Counted from the first letter of the stretch, positions 48,491 to 57,733 are shown. The stretch: DNA of 64,000 nucleotides from Mycolicibacterium litorale (GCF_010731695.1 NZ_AP022586.1:930001-994000); one strand, 5' to 3'. Numbers and translations: made by a program. Notes: generated by a model not told the origin, from the sequence alone.

Positions 48491-48951
48491 TCGAGGCAGG
48501 CGCCGAGGCGCCCGACTTCACGCTCAAGGACCAGAACGGTCAACCCGTCACGCTGAGCGGCTTTCGCGGCGAGAAGAACGTGTTGCTGGTGTTCTTCCCG
48601 CTCGCGTTCACCGGCATCTGCCAGGGTGAGCTCGACGAGATCCGGGACAACCTGCCCAGCTACGAGAACGACGACACGGTGACGCTGGCGATCTCCGTCG
48701 GCCCGCCGCCCACCCACAAGGTGTGGGCCACCCAGAGCGGGTTCACGTTCCCGGTGCTGTCGGACTTCTGGCCGCACGGCGCGGTCGCCCAGGCCTACGG
48801 GGTGTTCAACGCCGACGCGGGCATCGCCAACCGGGGCACCTTCGTGGTGGACCGGTCGGGCATCGTGCGGTTCTCGGAGATGAAGGGGCCCGGCGAGGCG
48901 CGCGATCAGGCGCTGTGGACCGACGCCCTGGCGGCGCTGCGCTCGCCCTGA
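48487..48951 (+). CDS. ahpE: One-cysteine peroxiredoxin AhpE
   Basis: A 154-residue peroxidase that reduces hydrogen peroxide, organic hydroperoxides and peroxynitrite. The active site P38-L-A-F-T42-G-I-C45 is exactly that of M. tuberculosis AhpE (Rv2238c), and no second cysteine exists, so it is a 1-Cys type that needs mycothiol/mycoredoxin to recycle. The conserved Arg is in NRGTFVVD. GTG at 48487 overlaps the DUF3052 stop. Cytosolic. Confidence 0.96.
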   Translation: MIEAGAEAPDFTLKDQNGQPVTLSGFRGEKNVLLVFFPLAFTGICQGELDEIRDNLPSYENDDTVTLAISVGPPPTHKVWATQSGFTFPVLSDFWPHGAVAQAYGVFNADAGIANRGTFVVDRSGIVRFSEMKGPGEARDQALWTDALAALRSP

Positions 48952-48998
48952 GGCGATTTCCGCCTGCGGCGCGCCGCCAGGTAGCCTGCCCGGCAACG

Positions 48999-49073
48999 GG
49001 GCGTGTAGCTCAGTGGTAGAGCTCTGGTTTTACACACCAGCGGTCGGCGGTTCGATACCGTCCACGCCCACCA
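48999..49073 (+). tRNA. tRNA-Val (anticodon TAC)
   Basis: GGGCGTG/CACGCCC acceptor stem, D-arm GCTC/GAGC, anticodon arm CTGGT-TTTACAC-ACCAG with TAC, T-arm GGCGG-TTCGATA-CCGTC, discriminator A and encoded CCA. It reads GUA valine codons. The gene lies 48 bases after ahpE; no integrase or att-like duplicate is next to it. Confidence 0.96.
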
Positions 49074-49089
49074 TCGCTCGCGACCGGAC

Positions 49090-49485
49090 CTACTGCGCCG
49101 CCGCGGACTGCTTCGTGCCGTACACCCGTTCCATCAGTGCGGTGTCGCCGTAGATCTCCACGCGTACGGTTTTGCCGTCGCGCACGGTGAACACATCGGC
49201 GTCCTTGCTCCGTTCACCGGCGACCGAGATGTCGGTCAACGCGATGACTGTGTCCCCGTCGGCGATCAGCCGTGTCGCCCGGACATCCAAGTCCTTCTCG
49301 GCCATCTTGGCCAGGTAGGCGCCGACCTCACCCTTGCCGTGATAGGTGCCGCTGATCGTGCTGTTGCCCGGATGCACCCATTCGACGTTGTCGTCGAAGA
49401 GGCTCATGACGGTCTCGATGTCGCCGGACGCGAAGGCGTCGTAACCCTTCTTGATGACCTCGATGTTCTGTTCCTGTTCCGACAT
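49090..49485 (-). CDS. SnoaL-like NTF2-fold protein
   Basis: A 131-residue cone-shaped alpha+beta barrel protein. IKKGYDAFASGDIETVMSLF followed by VEWVHPG and the GKGEVGAYL block are characteristic of SnoaL-like polyketide cyclase/ketosteroid-isomerase relatives. Many of these are stress-related or small-molecule isomerases; no catalytic assignment can be made. ATG 49485 has AAGGG 7 bases upstream. No apparent partner nearby; the 187 bases between it and the next gene hold no feature I can support. Confidence 0.8.
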   Translation of the reverse strand: MSEQEQNIEVIKKGYDAFASGDIETVMSLFDDNVEWVHPGNSTISGTYHGKGEVGAYLAKMAEKDLDVRATRLIADGDTVIALTDISVAGERSKDADVFTVRDGKTVRVEIYGDTALMERVYGTKQSAAAQ

Positions 49486-49672
49486 GGCCGTACCCTTTCG
49501 TGCCTTCCCATGGAATGGCTGTGCTGGCCGGGCCGGATACAGGAGGCGGTCAGACCAACGCCGCCACGTCGATTGTCGACCTGTCGCGGCGACGACGGAA
49601 GGGTGCGGACCGCAGGTAATCGGTGTTATGAGCGCTTTCAATGAAGTTGTGCCGCAACGGCTGACGGGACGG

Positions 49673-50071
49673 CTAACGGGACGGCGGTGCGAAGAACTCG
49701 AGCGCCACCCCGTCCGGGTCACGGAAACTCAGCCCCGACCCGTAGGCGGCATCGACGATACCGCCGTGCGAGACGCCGAGCTCGTCGAGGCGGCCCACCC
49801 ACTGCTCGAGTTCGGCCCGGTCGGCGCAGCCGAACCCGACATGGTCGAGGCCCGGCTCCAATTCGCTGAAATCCGTTTCGCCGGCGCGCCGGTCGTGCTG
49901 ATGGATGCCGAACAGCGTGCCGTCGCCGAACGCCCACACCAGGTGGTGGAAACCGGCGTCGGTGTGCTCGTCGAGCACGGGTTCGGTGCCGAACAGTGCG
50001 CGGTACCACGGTCCGCTCACCTGAAGGTCACGCACCGTGACGGCGACGTGGTTGATTCCGTTGACGTTCAT
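49673..50071 (-). CDS. VOC-family (glyoxalase-like) protein
   Basis: A 132-residue protein of the vicinal oxygen chelate fold. INHVAVTVRDLQVSGPWYRALFG is the typical first module and LDHVGFGCADRAEL the second; the metal ligands His8, His68 or so and Glu near the end (DPDGVALEFF) are present. The family includes glyoxalase I, dioxygenases and resistance proteins, so the activity is open. ATG at 50071. It faces away from cobD, separated by 64 bases. Confidence 0.85.
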   Translation of the reverse strand: MNVNGINHVAVTVRDLQVSGPWYRALFGTEPVLDEHTDAGFHHLVWAFGDGTLFGIHQHDRRAGETDFSELEPGLDHVGFGCADRAELEQWVGRLDELGVSHGGIVDAAYGSGLSFRDPDGVALEFFAPPSR

Positions 50072-50135
50072 GGCTCCACCTTCGTCCCGTCATGGGGGTC
50101 GACTTCGAGAAAACACCGTGTGAGACGCTCCCGGG

Positions 50136-51185
50136 GTGATTTCGCCGAATCCGCGCGCCCGCGCCGCCGGAATCGCCGTCGGCATGCTGGCCGATGCCCT
50201 GCTGGGTGATCCCCGCCGCGGCCATCCGGTGGCCGGGTTCGGCCGCGCCGCAGCGACGTTGGAGCGCATCGGATACGCCGACTCCCGGTGGGCCGGGACG
50301 GCGCACACCGGTGTCCTGCTCACCGCGCTGGCGGTCGGGGGAATCGCCGCCGAACAGGCCGCGGCCCGCCGCGGTCCGGCGGCCACCGCCGCGCTCACCG
50401 CCGCCGCCACGTTCGTCGCCGCTGGGGGCACGTCGCTGTGCCGGGTCGGCGCGCACCTGTCGGATCTGCTCGAGGACGCCGACATCGAGGCCGGCCGCGC
50501 ACTGCTGCCGTCACTGTGCGGGCGCGATCCGTCCGTACTCGACGCCGAAGGGCTGACCCGCGCGGCCGCGGAATCCATCGCCGAGAACACTTCCGACGCT
50601 CAGGTGGCGCCCATGGTGTGGGCGGCCATCGCCGGCGTTCCCGGCCTGCTGGTGTACCGCGGGGCGAACACCCTGGACGCGATGATCGGCAACCGATCCC
50701 CGCGCTACCTCCGCTTCGGCTGGGCCGCAGCGAGATTCGACGACGTACTGAACTACCTGCCGGCCCGGGTGACCGGTGCGCTCACGGCGCTCTGCGCACC
50801 GCTGGTGGGCGGGTCACCGGCCGCCGTGCTGCGGGCGTGGCGCCGCGACGCCCGCAGGCATCCCAGCCCGAACGCGGGGGTGGCCGAGGCCGCGTTCGCC
50901 GGTGCGCTCGGGGTGCGGCTGGGCGGACCGACGCAGTACGCCCACGAATTGGAGATCCGGCCGACGCTGGGCGACGGACGGGGCCCCGTCGTGGGTGATC
51001 TGCGGCGCGCGGTGCGGCTCTCGCGTGCGGTGCAGATCGCGGCCGCGGTGCTGGCGGTCGCGGTCAGCGCCGCCGGCCGTAGCGGTCGGCGAGCTTGTCC
51101 TCGGGCGTCGCGGGTGCCTTGGAATCGGCGGCGGCGTCCGCGGCGGCCTTGTCGCGTCGGCGCTGGCGGATCTCGGCGTAGATGA
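50136..51185 (+). CDS. cobD: Adenosylcobinamide-phosphate synthase CobD/CbiB
   Basis: A membrane protein of the adenosylcobalamin pathway that attaches aminopropanol (phosphate) to the cobyric acid side chain. 349 residues; ADALLGDPRRGHPVAGFG, AESIAENTSDAQVAP and YRGANTLDAMIG are family signatures. M. tuberculosis CobD is about 313 residues. Here the usual end at about residue 310 is followed by some 40 basic residues that overlap the 3' end of the opposite surf1 gene. GTG at 50136; the gene matches Rv2236c. Confidence 0.9.
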   Translation: MISPNPRARAAGIAVGMLADALLGDPRRGHPVAGFGRAAATLERIGYADSRWAGTAHTGVLLTALAVGGIAAEQAAARRGPAATAALTAAATFVAAGGTSLCRVGAHLSDLLEDADIEAGRALLPSLCGRDPSVLDAEGLTRAAAESIAENTSDAQVAPMVWAAIAGVPGLLVYRGANTLDAMIGNRSPRYLRFGWAAARFDDVLNYLPARVTGALTALCAPLVGGSPAAVLRAWRRDARRHPSPNAGVAEAAFAGALGVRLGGPTQYAHELEIRPTLGDGRGPVVGDLRRAVRLSRAVQIAAAVLAVAVSAAGRSGRRACPRASRVPWNRRRRPRRPCRVGAGGSRRR

Positions 51186-51888
51186 AGTAGCCCAGGCCGA
51201 TCGGGGCGATGATGCCGAACGCGATCCACTGGATCCCGTACGACAGGAACGGGCCCGCGTCCAGATGGGGTAGCCCGATGACGCCGAGCCCGCCCGGCTG
51301 ATCCTCGACGAGCTGCAGATAGGAACCGGCCAGCGGGACGCCGGTCACGGCCGAGATCTGTCCGGGGTTGATCGCGTACACCTGCGGAATGCCGTTCTCC
51401 CGCAACGGCTCCTTGCCCGGCGGGACGGGTTCGGCGTCGCGCAGCCGCGCGGTGATGGTCACGGTCTCGGTGGGGGCCGGCTCGATCGGCGGCACGTCGG
51501 TGCCCCGTTCGGGTTTGACGTAGCCACGGTCCACCAGCACGGTCGGGCCGCCGTCGACGGCGAACGGCACCAGCACCTCGTACGCCGGGTCGCCGTCGAT
51601 CACCCGCAGCCGCGCCAGCACCTGCGCCTGCGGCAGGTACCGCCCGGTCGCGGTGACCCGCTGCCACTGTTCGTCCGGTGCGGCCGAATCCTGCCGGGGG
51701 AGCACGTCGGTCACCGGCACGGGTTCGGCGGTCACCGAGCGCGCGATCTGGTCGTTCTCCCGGGAGGTCTTGGTGTTCTTCCCCAGCTGCCACGGCGCCA
51801 GCACGGTGAAGCACAGGTAGGCGAAGGCGAGCACCACCACGAACAGCGCGAGCCACGCCGGCCGCAACAGGAACGCCCAGCGCTTCAT
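51064..51888 (-). CDS. SURF1-family cytochrome oxidase assembly protein
   Basis: A 274-residue membrane protein with one helix near the N-terminus (about 9-31) and one near the C-terminus (about 215-235), with a SURF1 beta-rich domain between. APWQLGKNTKTSREN and YVKPERGTDVPPIEP fit the family. SURF1 helps assemble the aa3-type oxidase. ATG at 51888 overlaps the ptpA stop by one base (TGATG). Corresponds to Rv2235. Its last 122 bases are opposite the cobD 3' end. Confidence 0.9.
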   Translation of the reverse strand: MKRWAFLLRPAWLALFVVVLAFAYLCFTVLAPWQLGKNTKTSRENDQIARSVTAEPVPVTDVLPRQDSAAPDEQWQRVTATGRYLPQAQVLARLRVIDGDPAYEVLVPFAVDGGPTVLVDRGYVKPERGTDVPPIEPAPTETVTITARLRDAEPVPPGKEPLRENGIPQVYAINPGQISAVTGVPLAGSYLQLVEDQPGGLGVIGLPHLDAGPFLSYGIQWIAFGIIAPIGLGYFIYAEIRQRRRDKAAADAAADSKAPATPEDKLADRYGRRR

Positions 51889-52388
51889 CAGCTCGCGAGC
51901 CCCCGTGTCGCGAGTTGTTCGTCCACCCAGTCGTGCAGGCCCGGCAGTGCCGCTTCGATCACGGCGAAGACGTCCTCGAAGTCGTCCTGGGTGCCGTAAT
52001 ACGGATCCTCGACGTCCAGTGGGTGCGCCGCGGAGCGCGGATCGAACGAGCGCAGCATGCGCAGCCGCCCCGCCGGCACGCCCAGTTCGGTCAGCATCCG
52101 CACGTGGTTGCGGCCCAGCGCGACGACGAGATCGGCGGACAGGTGGTCGTCGTCGACCTGGGCGGCCTCGTGGGTGGTGGGGTAGCCGTGGGCGCGCAGC
52201 ACGTGGACGGCGCGCGCGTCGGCGGGGTCACCGGCATGCCAGCCGCCCGTCCCCGCGCTGCTCACCCGTACCGCCCCGGACAGTCCGCGTTCGGCGATCT
52301 GGTGGGCGAACATCTTCTCGGCCATCGGGGAGCGGCAGATGTTGCCGGAGCAGACGAACGTGATGTGCAGCGGGCCCGACTCAGACAC
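51888..52388 (-). CDS. ptpA: Low-molecular-weight protein tyrosine phosphatase
   Basis: A 166-residue phosphatase. The active-site loop is VCSGNICRSPM (Cys13 to Arg19), and the general acid Asp is in EDPYYGTQDDF. In M. tuberculosis the homologue (Rv2234) is secreted into macrophages and blocks phagosome acidification; here the same enzyme may have other roles. GTG at 52388 lies within the 3' end of ptkA (8-base overlap), so kinase and phosphatase are co-translated. Matches the Rv2232-Rv2234 order. Confidence 0.94.
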   Translation of the reverse strand: MSESGPLHITFVCSGNICRSPMAEKMFAHQIAERGLSGAVRVSSAGTGGWHAGDPADARAVHVLRAHGYPTTHEAAQVDDDHLSADLVVALGRNHVRMLTELGVPAGRLRMLRSFDPRSAAHPLDVEDPYYGTQDDFEDVFAVIEAALPGLHDWVDEQLATRGLAS

Positions 52389-53058
52389 CGAGCACCTCCC
52401 GCAGGTCGGCCACCGTCTCGACGTGCGCGAGCACCGGCATCGGGCCGGGTTCGGCGAAGTCGGCGCGGCCGTAACCCCAGCCGACCACCACGGTGTCGAT
52501 GCCGTGGGCGGCGGCGCCCTCGACGTCGTGGCGCCGGTCGCCGACCATCACCACCCGGTCGGGCAGCGGTTCGAGGCGGGCCAGCGCGGACGCGACGACG
52601 TCGGCCTTGGCCGCGCGGGTGCCGTCCGGGCTGGCGCCGGCGATGACCTCGAAGAAGCCGTCGAGGCCGAAGTGGGCCAGGATGCGCTGCGCCGTCGGTT
52701 CGGCCTTCGACGTGGCCACCGCGAGGCGGACGCCCGCGGACTGTAGGTCGGTCAGCAGGGCGGGGATGCCGTCGAACGTGCGGTTCATCGACCAGCCGCG
52801 GGAGGTGTAGTCGGCCCGGTAGGCCGCGATCGCCTCGTCGGCCCGCTCGCCCAGACCGAGCGAGCGCAGCGTGTGGTGCATGGGCGGACCGACGATGCGG
52901 CTGACGAGGTCGCCGTCGGGCACCGGCGCCCCGACCTCGCCCAGCGCATGCCGGAAGCTGGCCACGATGCCCTGCGCCGAATCGGTCAGCGTGCCGTCGA
53001 GGTCGAACAACACCAGCTGCGGGCGGGTGGCGGTGGAACGGTCCAGCGTGTCGGTCAC
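52381..53058 (-). CDS. ptkA: HAD-family protein tyrosine kinase PtkA
   Basis: A 225-residue haloacid dehalogenase-fold protein. LFDLDGTLTDS contains the nucleophile Asp, VATSK the second motif and VMVGDRRHDVEGAAAHG the third. In M. tuberculosis PtkA (Rv2232) autophosphorylates and phosphorylates PtpA; without the pathway context it would be read as phosphoglycolate phosphatase-like. M. tuberculosis PtkA is longer (291), with a disordered N-terminus missing here if GTG 53058 (GGGGAG upstream) is the start. Gene order and ptpA overlap support the name. Confidence 0.85.
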   Translation of the reverse strand: MTDTLDRSTATRPQLVLFDLDGTLTDSAQGIVASFRHALGEVGAPVPDGDLVSRIVGPPMHHTLRSLGLGERADEAIAAYRADYTSRGWSMNRTFDGIPALLTDLQSAGVRLAVATSKAEPTAQRILAHFGLDGFFEVIAGASPDGTRAAKADVVASALARLEPLPDRVVMVGDRRHDVEGAAAHGIDTVVVGWGYGRADFAEPGPMPVLAHVETVADLREVLGV

Positions 53059-53115
53059 AGGTCCATTCTCCCCGACGTCCCGGGGTCGTTCGGCTTCGCG
53101 TCCCGTACGGCGCAC

Positions 53116-53121
53116 TACTGT
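53116..53121 (+). promoter_or_regulatory. Leaderless -10 of cobC
   Basis: TACTGT lies exactly 6 bases before GTG 53128 with no ribosome site, a textbook leaderless arrangement. Confidence 0.55.
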
Positions 53122-53127
53122 CGTGCT

Positions 53128-54150
53128 GTGCCACGTCTCGCGCCGCAGGCGACCAGGTACCACGGCGACCAGGCCGTGCGGCCCGGCATGCTCGACTTCG
53201 CCGTCAACGTGCGCGCGGGTGGGCCGCCGTCGTGGCTGGTCGAGCGCCTGGCCGACCGGCTGACCGACCTGGGCAGTTACCCGTCGGCCGCCGACGAGCG
53301 CCGCGCGGTGCAGGCGGTGGCCGCCCGGCACGGACGCGCCGAGGACGAGGTCGCGCTGCTGGCCGGCGGGGCCGAAGGATTCGCGCTGCTGGCCTGTCTG
53401 CAGCCCCGGCTGGCCGCGCTGATCGCGCCGTCGTTCACCGAACCGGACGCCGTGTTCGCCGCGGCCGGGGTGCCCGTCGCGCACGTGGTGCTCGACCCGC
53501 CGTTCGGCCTTGCCGGCGCACAGGTCCCCGCCGACGCCGACCTCGTGGTCGTCGGCAACCCCACCAACCCCACCGCGGTGCTGCACACCCGGGCGGAGAT
53601 CCTCGCGTTGCGCAGGCCCGGTCGCCTCGTGGTGGTCGACGAGGCATTCGCCGACGCGGTTCCGGGCGAGCCGCAATCGCTGGCCGCCGACGCCCCGCCG
53701 GACGTGCTCGTGCTGCGCAGCCTGACCAAGACGTGGGCGCTGGCCGGGCTGCGGGTCGGCTACGCGCTCGGCGCACCCGAGGCCGTGGCGCGGCTGACGT
53801 CGCAACGGGCCCACTGGGCGCTGGGCACCCTGCAACTCGAGGCGCTGGCCGCATGCAACGCCCCATCGGCGGTGCGCGACGCCGAGGCGGGGGCCCACCG
53901 GCTGGCCGCACTGCGGGTCGAGATGGTGGCCGGCCTGACCGCTATCGGTGTCGAGTGCGTGCCCGGTGCCGCGCCGTTCGTGCTGTTCGCCGTGCCGGAT
54001 GCGGAGTTGGTCCGAAAGCGATTGGCAGGTAGGGGGATCGCGGTGCGACGGTGTGACACGTTCGTCGGCCTGGACGGTGAGTACCTGCGGGCGGCGGTGC
54101 GCGCGGAGTGGCCGGTGCTCGTCGAGGCGCTGGCGGAGGCGATGCGATGA
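53128..54150 (+). CDS. cobC: Threonine-phosphate decarboxylase-like aminotransferase CobC
   Basis: A PLP-dependent fold-type I enzyme of 340 residues in the cobalamin pathway, presumably making aminopropanol phosphate from threonine phosphate for CobD. The PLP lysine is in [18 protein letters not shown], with [13 protein letters not shown] and VVDEAFAD as cofactor motifs. GTG at 53128 is leaderless-like. Its stop overlaps the next gene's ATG. Matches Rv2231c. Divergent from ptkA by about 70 bases. Confidence 0.9.
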   Translation: MPRLAPQATRYHGDQAVRPGMLDFAVNVRAGGPPSWLVERLADRLTDLGSYPSAADERRAVQAVAARHGRAEDEVALLAGGAEGFALLACLQPRLAALIAPSFTEPDAVFAAAGVPVAHVVLDPPFGLAGAQVPADADLVVVGNPTNPTAVLHTRAEILALRRPGRLVVVDEAFADAVPGEPQSLAADAPPDVLVLRSLTKTWALAGLRVGYALGAPEAVARLTSQRAHWALGTLQLEALAACNAPSAVRDAEAGAHRLAALRVEMVAGLTAIGVECVPGAAPFVLFAVPDAELVRKRLAGRGIAVRRCDTFVGLDGEYLRAAVRAEWPVLVEALAEAMR

Positions 54151-55286
54151 GCGTGCTGCTGCGAGACGTGATCGACGTCCTCGACGACGCCTACCCACCG
54201 CGGCTGGCCGAGGACTGGGATTCGGTCGGGCTGGTCTGCGGCGATCCGGACGAACCCGTCGAATCGGTGACCGTCGCGGTGGACCCGACCGAGGCCGTCA
54301 TCGCGCAGGTACCGGAGCGGGGTCTGCTGGTGGCCCACCACCCGCTGCTGTTGCGCGGTGTGGACACCGTCGCGGCGAGCACCCCGAAGGGGGCGCTCGT
54401 GCACTCGTTGATCCGCACCGGCCGAGCGCTGTTCACCGCCCACACCAACGCCGACTCCGCCTCGCCCGGGGTGTCGGACGCGCTGGCCGCGGCGCTCGGC
54501 ATCACCGTCGAGGAGGTGCTCTCGCCGGTGGCCGCCGACACCGAACTGGACAAGTGGGTGGTGTACGTCCCCGCCGAGAACGCCGACGCCGTGCGGGAGG
54601 CCATGTTCGGTGCGGGCGGCGGCCAGATCGGCGACTACTCGCACTGCAGCTGGAGCGCGTCGGGCACCGGGCAGTTCCTGCCGCACGAGGGCGCCTCGCC
54701 CGCCATCGGCAGCGTCGGGTCGGTGGAACACGTCGCCGAGGAGCGGGTCGAGGTGATCGCCCCTGCGGCGCGCCGCCGGGACCTGCTCGCCGCCGTGCGC
54801 GGCGCGCATCCCTACGAGGAGCCCGCGTTCGACATCTTCAGCATCGCGCCGATCCCCGGCGACGTGGGCATCGGCCGTATCGGCTCGTTGTCGACGCCGG
54901 AACCGTTGTCGCAGTTCGTCTCCCGCGTCAACGCCGCGCTGCCCGCCACGTCGTGGGGGGTACGGGCGGCCGGTGACCCGGCGACGAGGGTGTCGCGGGT
55001 CGCCGTGTGCGGCGGCGCGGGGGACTCGCTGCTTGCTACGGTGTCCCGCGCCGACGTGCAGGCGTACGTGACGGCCGATCTGCGCCACCATCCCGCCGAC
55101 GAACACCGGCGGGCATCGCCGGTGGCGCTGGTCGACGTCGCCCACTGGGCCAGCGAGTTCCCGTGGTGCGAACAGGCCGCCGGCGTGCTGCGGGCGCACT
55201 TCTCCGAGGCGTTACCGGTGCGGGTCTGCGACCTGCGCACCGATCCATGGAACCTAGGAACTGGTAGGGAAACACGTGAAAGCTGA
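54147..55286 (+). CDS. Nif3-family dinuclear metal protein, Rv2230c-like
   Basis: A 379-residue protein of the Nif3/YbgI family, hexamers with a dinuclear metal site. Metal motifs AHHPLLLRG and HTNAD are clear, and a central inserted PII-like (CutA-like) domain explains the length beyond 250. Its exact role is unknown in any organism; GTP cyclohydrolase I type activity was suggested. ATG at 54147 overlaps cobC's stop (ATGA). It begins the conserved Nif3, zinc-ribbon and RNase H chain. Confidence 0.9.
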   Translation: MSVLLRDVIDVLDDAYPPRLAEDWDSVGLVCGDPDEPVESVTVAVDPTEAVIAQVPERGLLVAHHPLLLRGVDTVAASTPKGALVHSLIRTGRALFTAHTNADSASPGVSDALAAALGITVEEVLSPVAADTELDKWVVYVPAENADAVREAMFGAGGGQIGDYSHCSWSASGTGQFLPHEGASPAIGSVGSVEHVAEERVEVIAPAARRRDLLAAVRGAHPYEEPAFDIFSIAPIPGDVGIGRIGSLSTPEPLSQFVSRVNAALPATSWGVRAAGDPATRVSRVAVCGGAGDSLLATVSRADVQAYVTADLRHHPADEHRRASPVALVDVAHWASEFPWCEQAAGVLRAHFSEALPVRVCDLRTDPWNLGTGRETRES

Positions 55287-56013
55287 TGTCTGGCAGCAAC
55301 ATTCGTTGCTGCAGCTGGCCGAGGTGGATGCCGGGCTGGCGCGAGTCGAGCACCGGGTGAAGAAGTTGCCCGAACAGGAGGAACTCGACCGGATCCGCGC
55401 CGAACACGGTGCGGCCGGTGACCGGGTGGCCACGCTCGGCATCGCGATCGAAGACCTCGACGACCAGGTGACGAAGTTCGAATCCGAGATCGAGGGCGTC
55501 CGTCAGCGCGAAGACCGCGACCGCGCGCTGCTGCAGGGCGGCAGCGTCGCGGCCAAACAGGTCGCAGAACTGCAGCACGAACTCGAAACGCTCGAACGCC
55601 GTCAGGCGAGCCTGGAGGATTCGCTGCTCGAGGTCATGGAGCGCCGCGAGGAACTCACCGCCCAGCGCGCCGACGCAGTGGCGCGCGTCGACGAGTTGCA
55701 GGTCACGCTGACGGCCGCCCAGCACGCACTGGCCGAGGCGGTGGCCGAGCTCGACCGGGCGCGGCAGGAACACCTGACCCGGCGCGACGAGCTGCTCGCG
55801 ACGTTGCAGCCCGACCTGGTCGCGCTCTACGAACGCCAACGCGCCCGCGGCGGTCCCGGCGCCGGGCAGCTGCAGGGCCGCCGGTGCGGCGCCTGCCGGC
55901 TCGAGATCGACCGGGGCGAGATGGCCCGGATCACCGCCGCCCCCGACGACGAGGTGCTGCGCTGCCCCGAGTGCAACGCGATCCTGGTGCGCGCGGAGGG
56001 ATTCAAGAAATGA
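55276..56013 (+). CDS. Coiled-coil C4 zinc-ribbon protein, Rv2229c-like
   Basis: A 245-residue protein. Residues 10-180 are a long antiparallel coiled coil, and the C-terminus has a zinc ribbon ([10 protein letters not shown] and [10 protein letters not shown]). This domain order resembles the CT398/FlgZ-type zinc-ribbon family, found in nearly all actinobacteria. It may bind RNA, since it is always translated with RNase H; this is inference. GTG 55276 overlaps the Nif3 stop by 11 bases; its stop overlaps the RNase H start (ATGA). Confidence 0.9.
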   Translation: MKADVWQQHSLLQLAEVDAGLARVEHRVKKLPEQEELDRIRAEHGAAGDRVATLGIAIEDLDDQVTKFESEIEGVRQREDRDRALLQGGSVAAKQVAELQHELETLERRQASLEDSLLEVMERREELTAQRADAVARVDELQVTLTAAQHALAEAVAELDRARQEHLTRRDELLATLQPDLVALYERQRARGGPGAGQLQGRRCGACRLEIDRGEMARITAAPDDEVLRCPECNAILVRAEGFKK

Positions 56014-57107
56014 AGGTGATCGTCGAGGCCGACGGGGGTTCGCGCGGCAACCCCGGCCCGGCGGGCTACGGGTCGGTGGTCTGGTCGGCCGACCGGTCCT
56101 CGGTGCTCGCCGAGAGCAAGCAGTCGATCGGCCGGGCCACCAACAACGTCGCCGAATACCGCGGGTTGATCGCCGGTCTCGAGGAGGCCGCCAACGTCGG
56201 CGCCACCGAGGTCGCGGTATCCATGGACTCCAAGCTGGTCGTCGAGCAGATGGCGGGCCGCTGGAAGGTCAAGCACCCCGATCTGGTTCCGCTGCACGAG
56301 CAGGCGCGGTCCCTGGCGCGGCGGTTCGACCGGGTGACCTACGCCTGGATTCCCCGGGCCCGCAACGCCCACGCCGACCGGTTGGCCAACGAGGCGATGG
56401 ACGCCGCGGCGGGTATCGAATCCGCGCCCCGCAGCGCCCCAACGGTCGCGCCGACCGAGACACCGGCCTCGCCGGCCGGCTGGACCGGTGCGCGAGGGGC
56501 GCCGACGCGCTTCCTGCTGCTGCGCCACGGCCAGACCGAACTGTCGGTCGAGCGCCGGTATTCGGGGCGGGGTAACCCGGCGCTGACCGAACTGGGCCGC
56601 AGGCAGGCCGAGGCCGCGGCCGCCCACCTCGCGCAGCGGGGCGGGATCGACGCCGTCGTCAGCTCACCCCTGCAGCGCGCGTACGACACCGCGGCCGCGG
56701 CCGCCAAGGCGCTCGGACTCGACGTCGCGGTCGACGAGGACCTGATCGAAACGGACTTCGGCACGTGGGAAGGATTGACGTTCGGGGAGGCGGCCCAACG
56801 TGATCCGGACATCCATGCGCGCTGGTTGAGTGACACCAGCGTGGAACCGCCCGGCGGGGAGAGCTTCGACGCCGTCGCCCACCGGGTCCGGCGGGCGCGT
56901 AACCGCATCATCGCCGAGCACGGTGCCTCGACGGTGCTGGTGGTGTCCCATGTGACACCGATCAAGACGATGCTGCGGCTGGCGCTCAACGCCGGTGAAG
57001 GGATCCTCTACCGGCTGCACCTCGACCTCGCCTCACTGAGCATCGCGGAGTTCTACCCCGACGGCGGCTCGTCGGTGCGGCTGGTGAACCAGACGGCGTA
57101 CCTCTAG
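56010..57107 (+). CDS. Bifunctional RNase HI / CobC-like phosphatase, Rv2228c-like
   Basis: A 365-residue fusion. Residues 1-135 are an RNase HI (VEADGGSRGNPGPAG, NVAEYRGLI, MDSKLVVEQM) that cuts RNA in RNA-DNA hybrids; residues about 165-365 are a histidine phosphatase (LLRHGQTELS, SSPLQRAYDTAAA, VVSHVTPIK), alpha-ribazole phosphatase-like (CobC in enteric naming). M. tuberculosis Rv2228c has both activities. The linker is Pro/Ala/Thr-rich. ATG 56010 overlaps the zinc-ribbon stop. The stop shares CTAG with the convergent cupin gene. Confidence 0.95.
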   Translation: MKVIVEADGGSRGNPGPAGYGSVVWSADRSSVLAESKQSIGRATNNVAEYRGLIAGLEEAANVGATEVAVSMDSKLVVEQMAGRWKVKHPDLVPLHEQARSLARRFDRVTYAWIPRARNAHADRLANEAMDAAAGIESAPRSAPTVAPTETPASPAGWTGARGAPTRFLLLRHGQTELSVERRYSGRGNPALTELGRRQAEAAAAHLAQRGGIDAVVSSPLQRAYDTAAAAAKALGLDVAVDEDLIETDFGTWEGLTFGEAAQRDPDIHARWLSDTSVEPPGGESFDAVAHRVRRARNRIIAEHGASTVLVVSHVTPIKTMLRLALNAGEGILYRLHLDLASLSIAEFYPDGGSSVRLVNQTAYL

Positions 57108-57685
57108 GTGTGCAGGTGAACGCGCTCACCGTGGGGGCCGAAGATCACGATCGCCTCCACCGGGCCGTCGACCACCCCGAACCAGTGCGGGGTCCACGTC
57201 GAGAACTCAACGGCCTCACCGGGTTCGACGGTGAAGTCGCGCTCCCCGAGGATCAGGCGCAGCCGGCCCGAGAGCACGTACATCCAGTCCTGACCCTCGT
57301 GCACCGGTAGCTCGGCGGGTGGTTTGCGCCGCCGCGCGCTGACTCTGATCTTGAACGCGTGCAGCCCGCCCGGCGAACCCTGACGGCTCAACGGCCAGTA
57401 CGTCACGCCGTGACGGGTGTGCGAATCGGCATGTACGCGAGGGTCTTCGGCCTCCGGCGGCCGCAGCAGTTCGTCGGTGCTGACCGCCAGCGCGGCGGCC
57501 AGGCGGGGGAGGTGGTCGAGCGCCAACCGCCGCTTGCCCGATTCCAGCCGGCTCAGCGTCGACACGTCGATGGCCGATCTGGCCGCCACCTCCTCGAGGG
57601 TGAACCCGCGCTGCCTGCGCAGTTCGCGCAACCGCTTGCGGACCCGCTCGTCGACGCGGTCCTCCGAGGAGCCATTTGCCTGCAT
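57104..57685 (-). CDS. XRE-family regulator with cupin domain
   Basis: A 193-residue regulator. The N-terminal helix-turn-helix is LRRQRGFTLEEVAARSAIDV, and the C-terminus (about 115-193) is a cupin with VHEGQDWMYVLSGRLRLILG and PGEAVEFSTWTPHWFGV. Cupins sense small ligands in this family. It is divergent from the TrxR-like gene by 48 bases, so it probably controls that gene and the methyltransferase. ATG 57685. Ligand unknown. Convergent with the RNase H gene. Confidence 0.88.
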   Translation of the reverse strand: MQANGSSEDRVDERVRKRLRELRRQRGFTLEEVAARSAIDVSTLSRLESGKRRLALDHLPRLAAALAVSTDELLRPPEAEDPRVHADSHTRHGVTYWPLSRQGSPGGLHAFKIRVSARRRKPPAELPVHEGQDWMYVLSGRLRLILGERDFTVEPGEAVEFSTWTPHWFGVVDGPVEAIVIFGPHGERVHLHT

Positions 57686-57733
57686 GGCAAAACAGCTTGG
57701 CACTTGGGCGGTGTCCGGGGCAACCTCGGGGGC

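Noticed and set aside
48999..49073. tRNA-Val as an attachment site of a genomic island
   Set aside because: No integrase, no duplicate of the tRNA 3' end in the window and neighbours follow the conserved order.
49486..49672. Possible small gene in the 187-bp gap between the SnoaL-like and VOC genes
   Set aside because: Short frames exist but none has a ribosome site or a recognisable product.
50072..50135. Cobalamin riboswitch before cobD
   Set aside because: Only 64 bases separate cobD from the divergent VOC gene, too short for the riboswitch, and no B12-box sequence is seen.
53059..54198. Upstream extension of ptkA to 605 codons
   Set aside because: The added 380 residues are antisense to cobC and low in complexity; GTG 53058 has a ribosome site.
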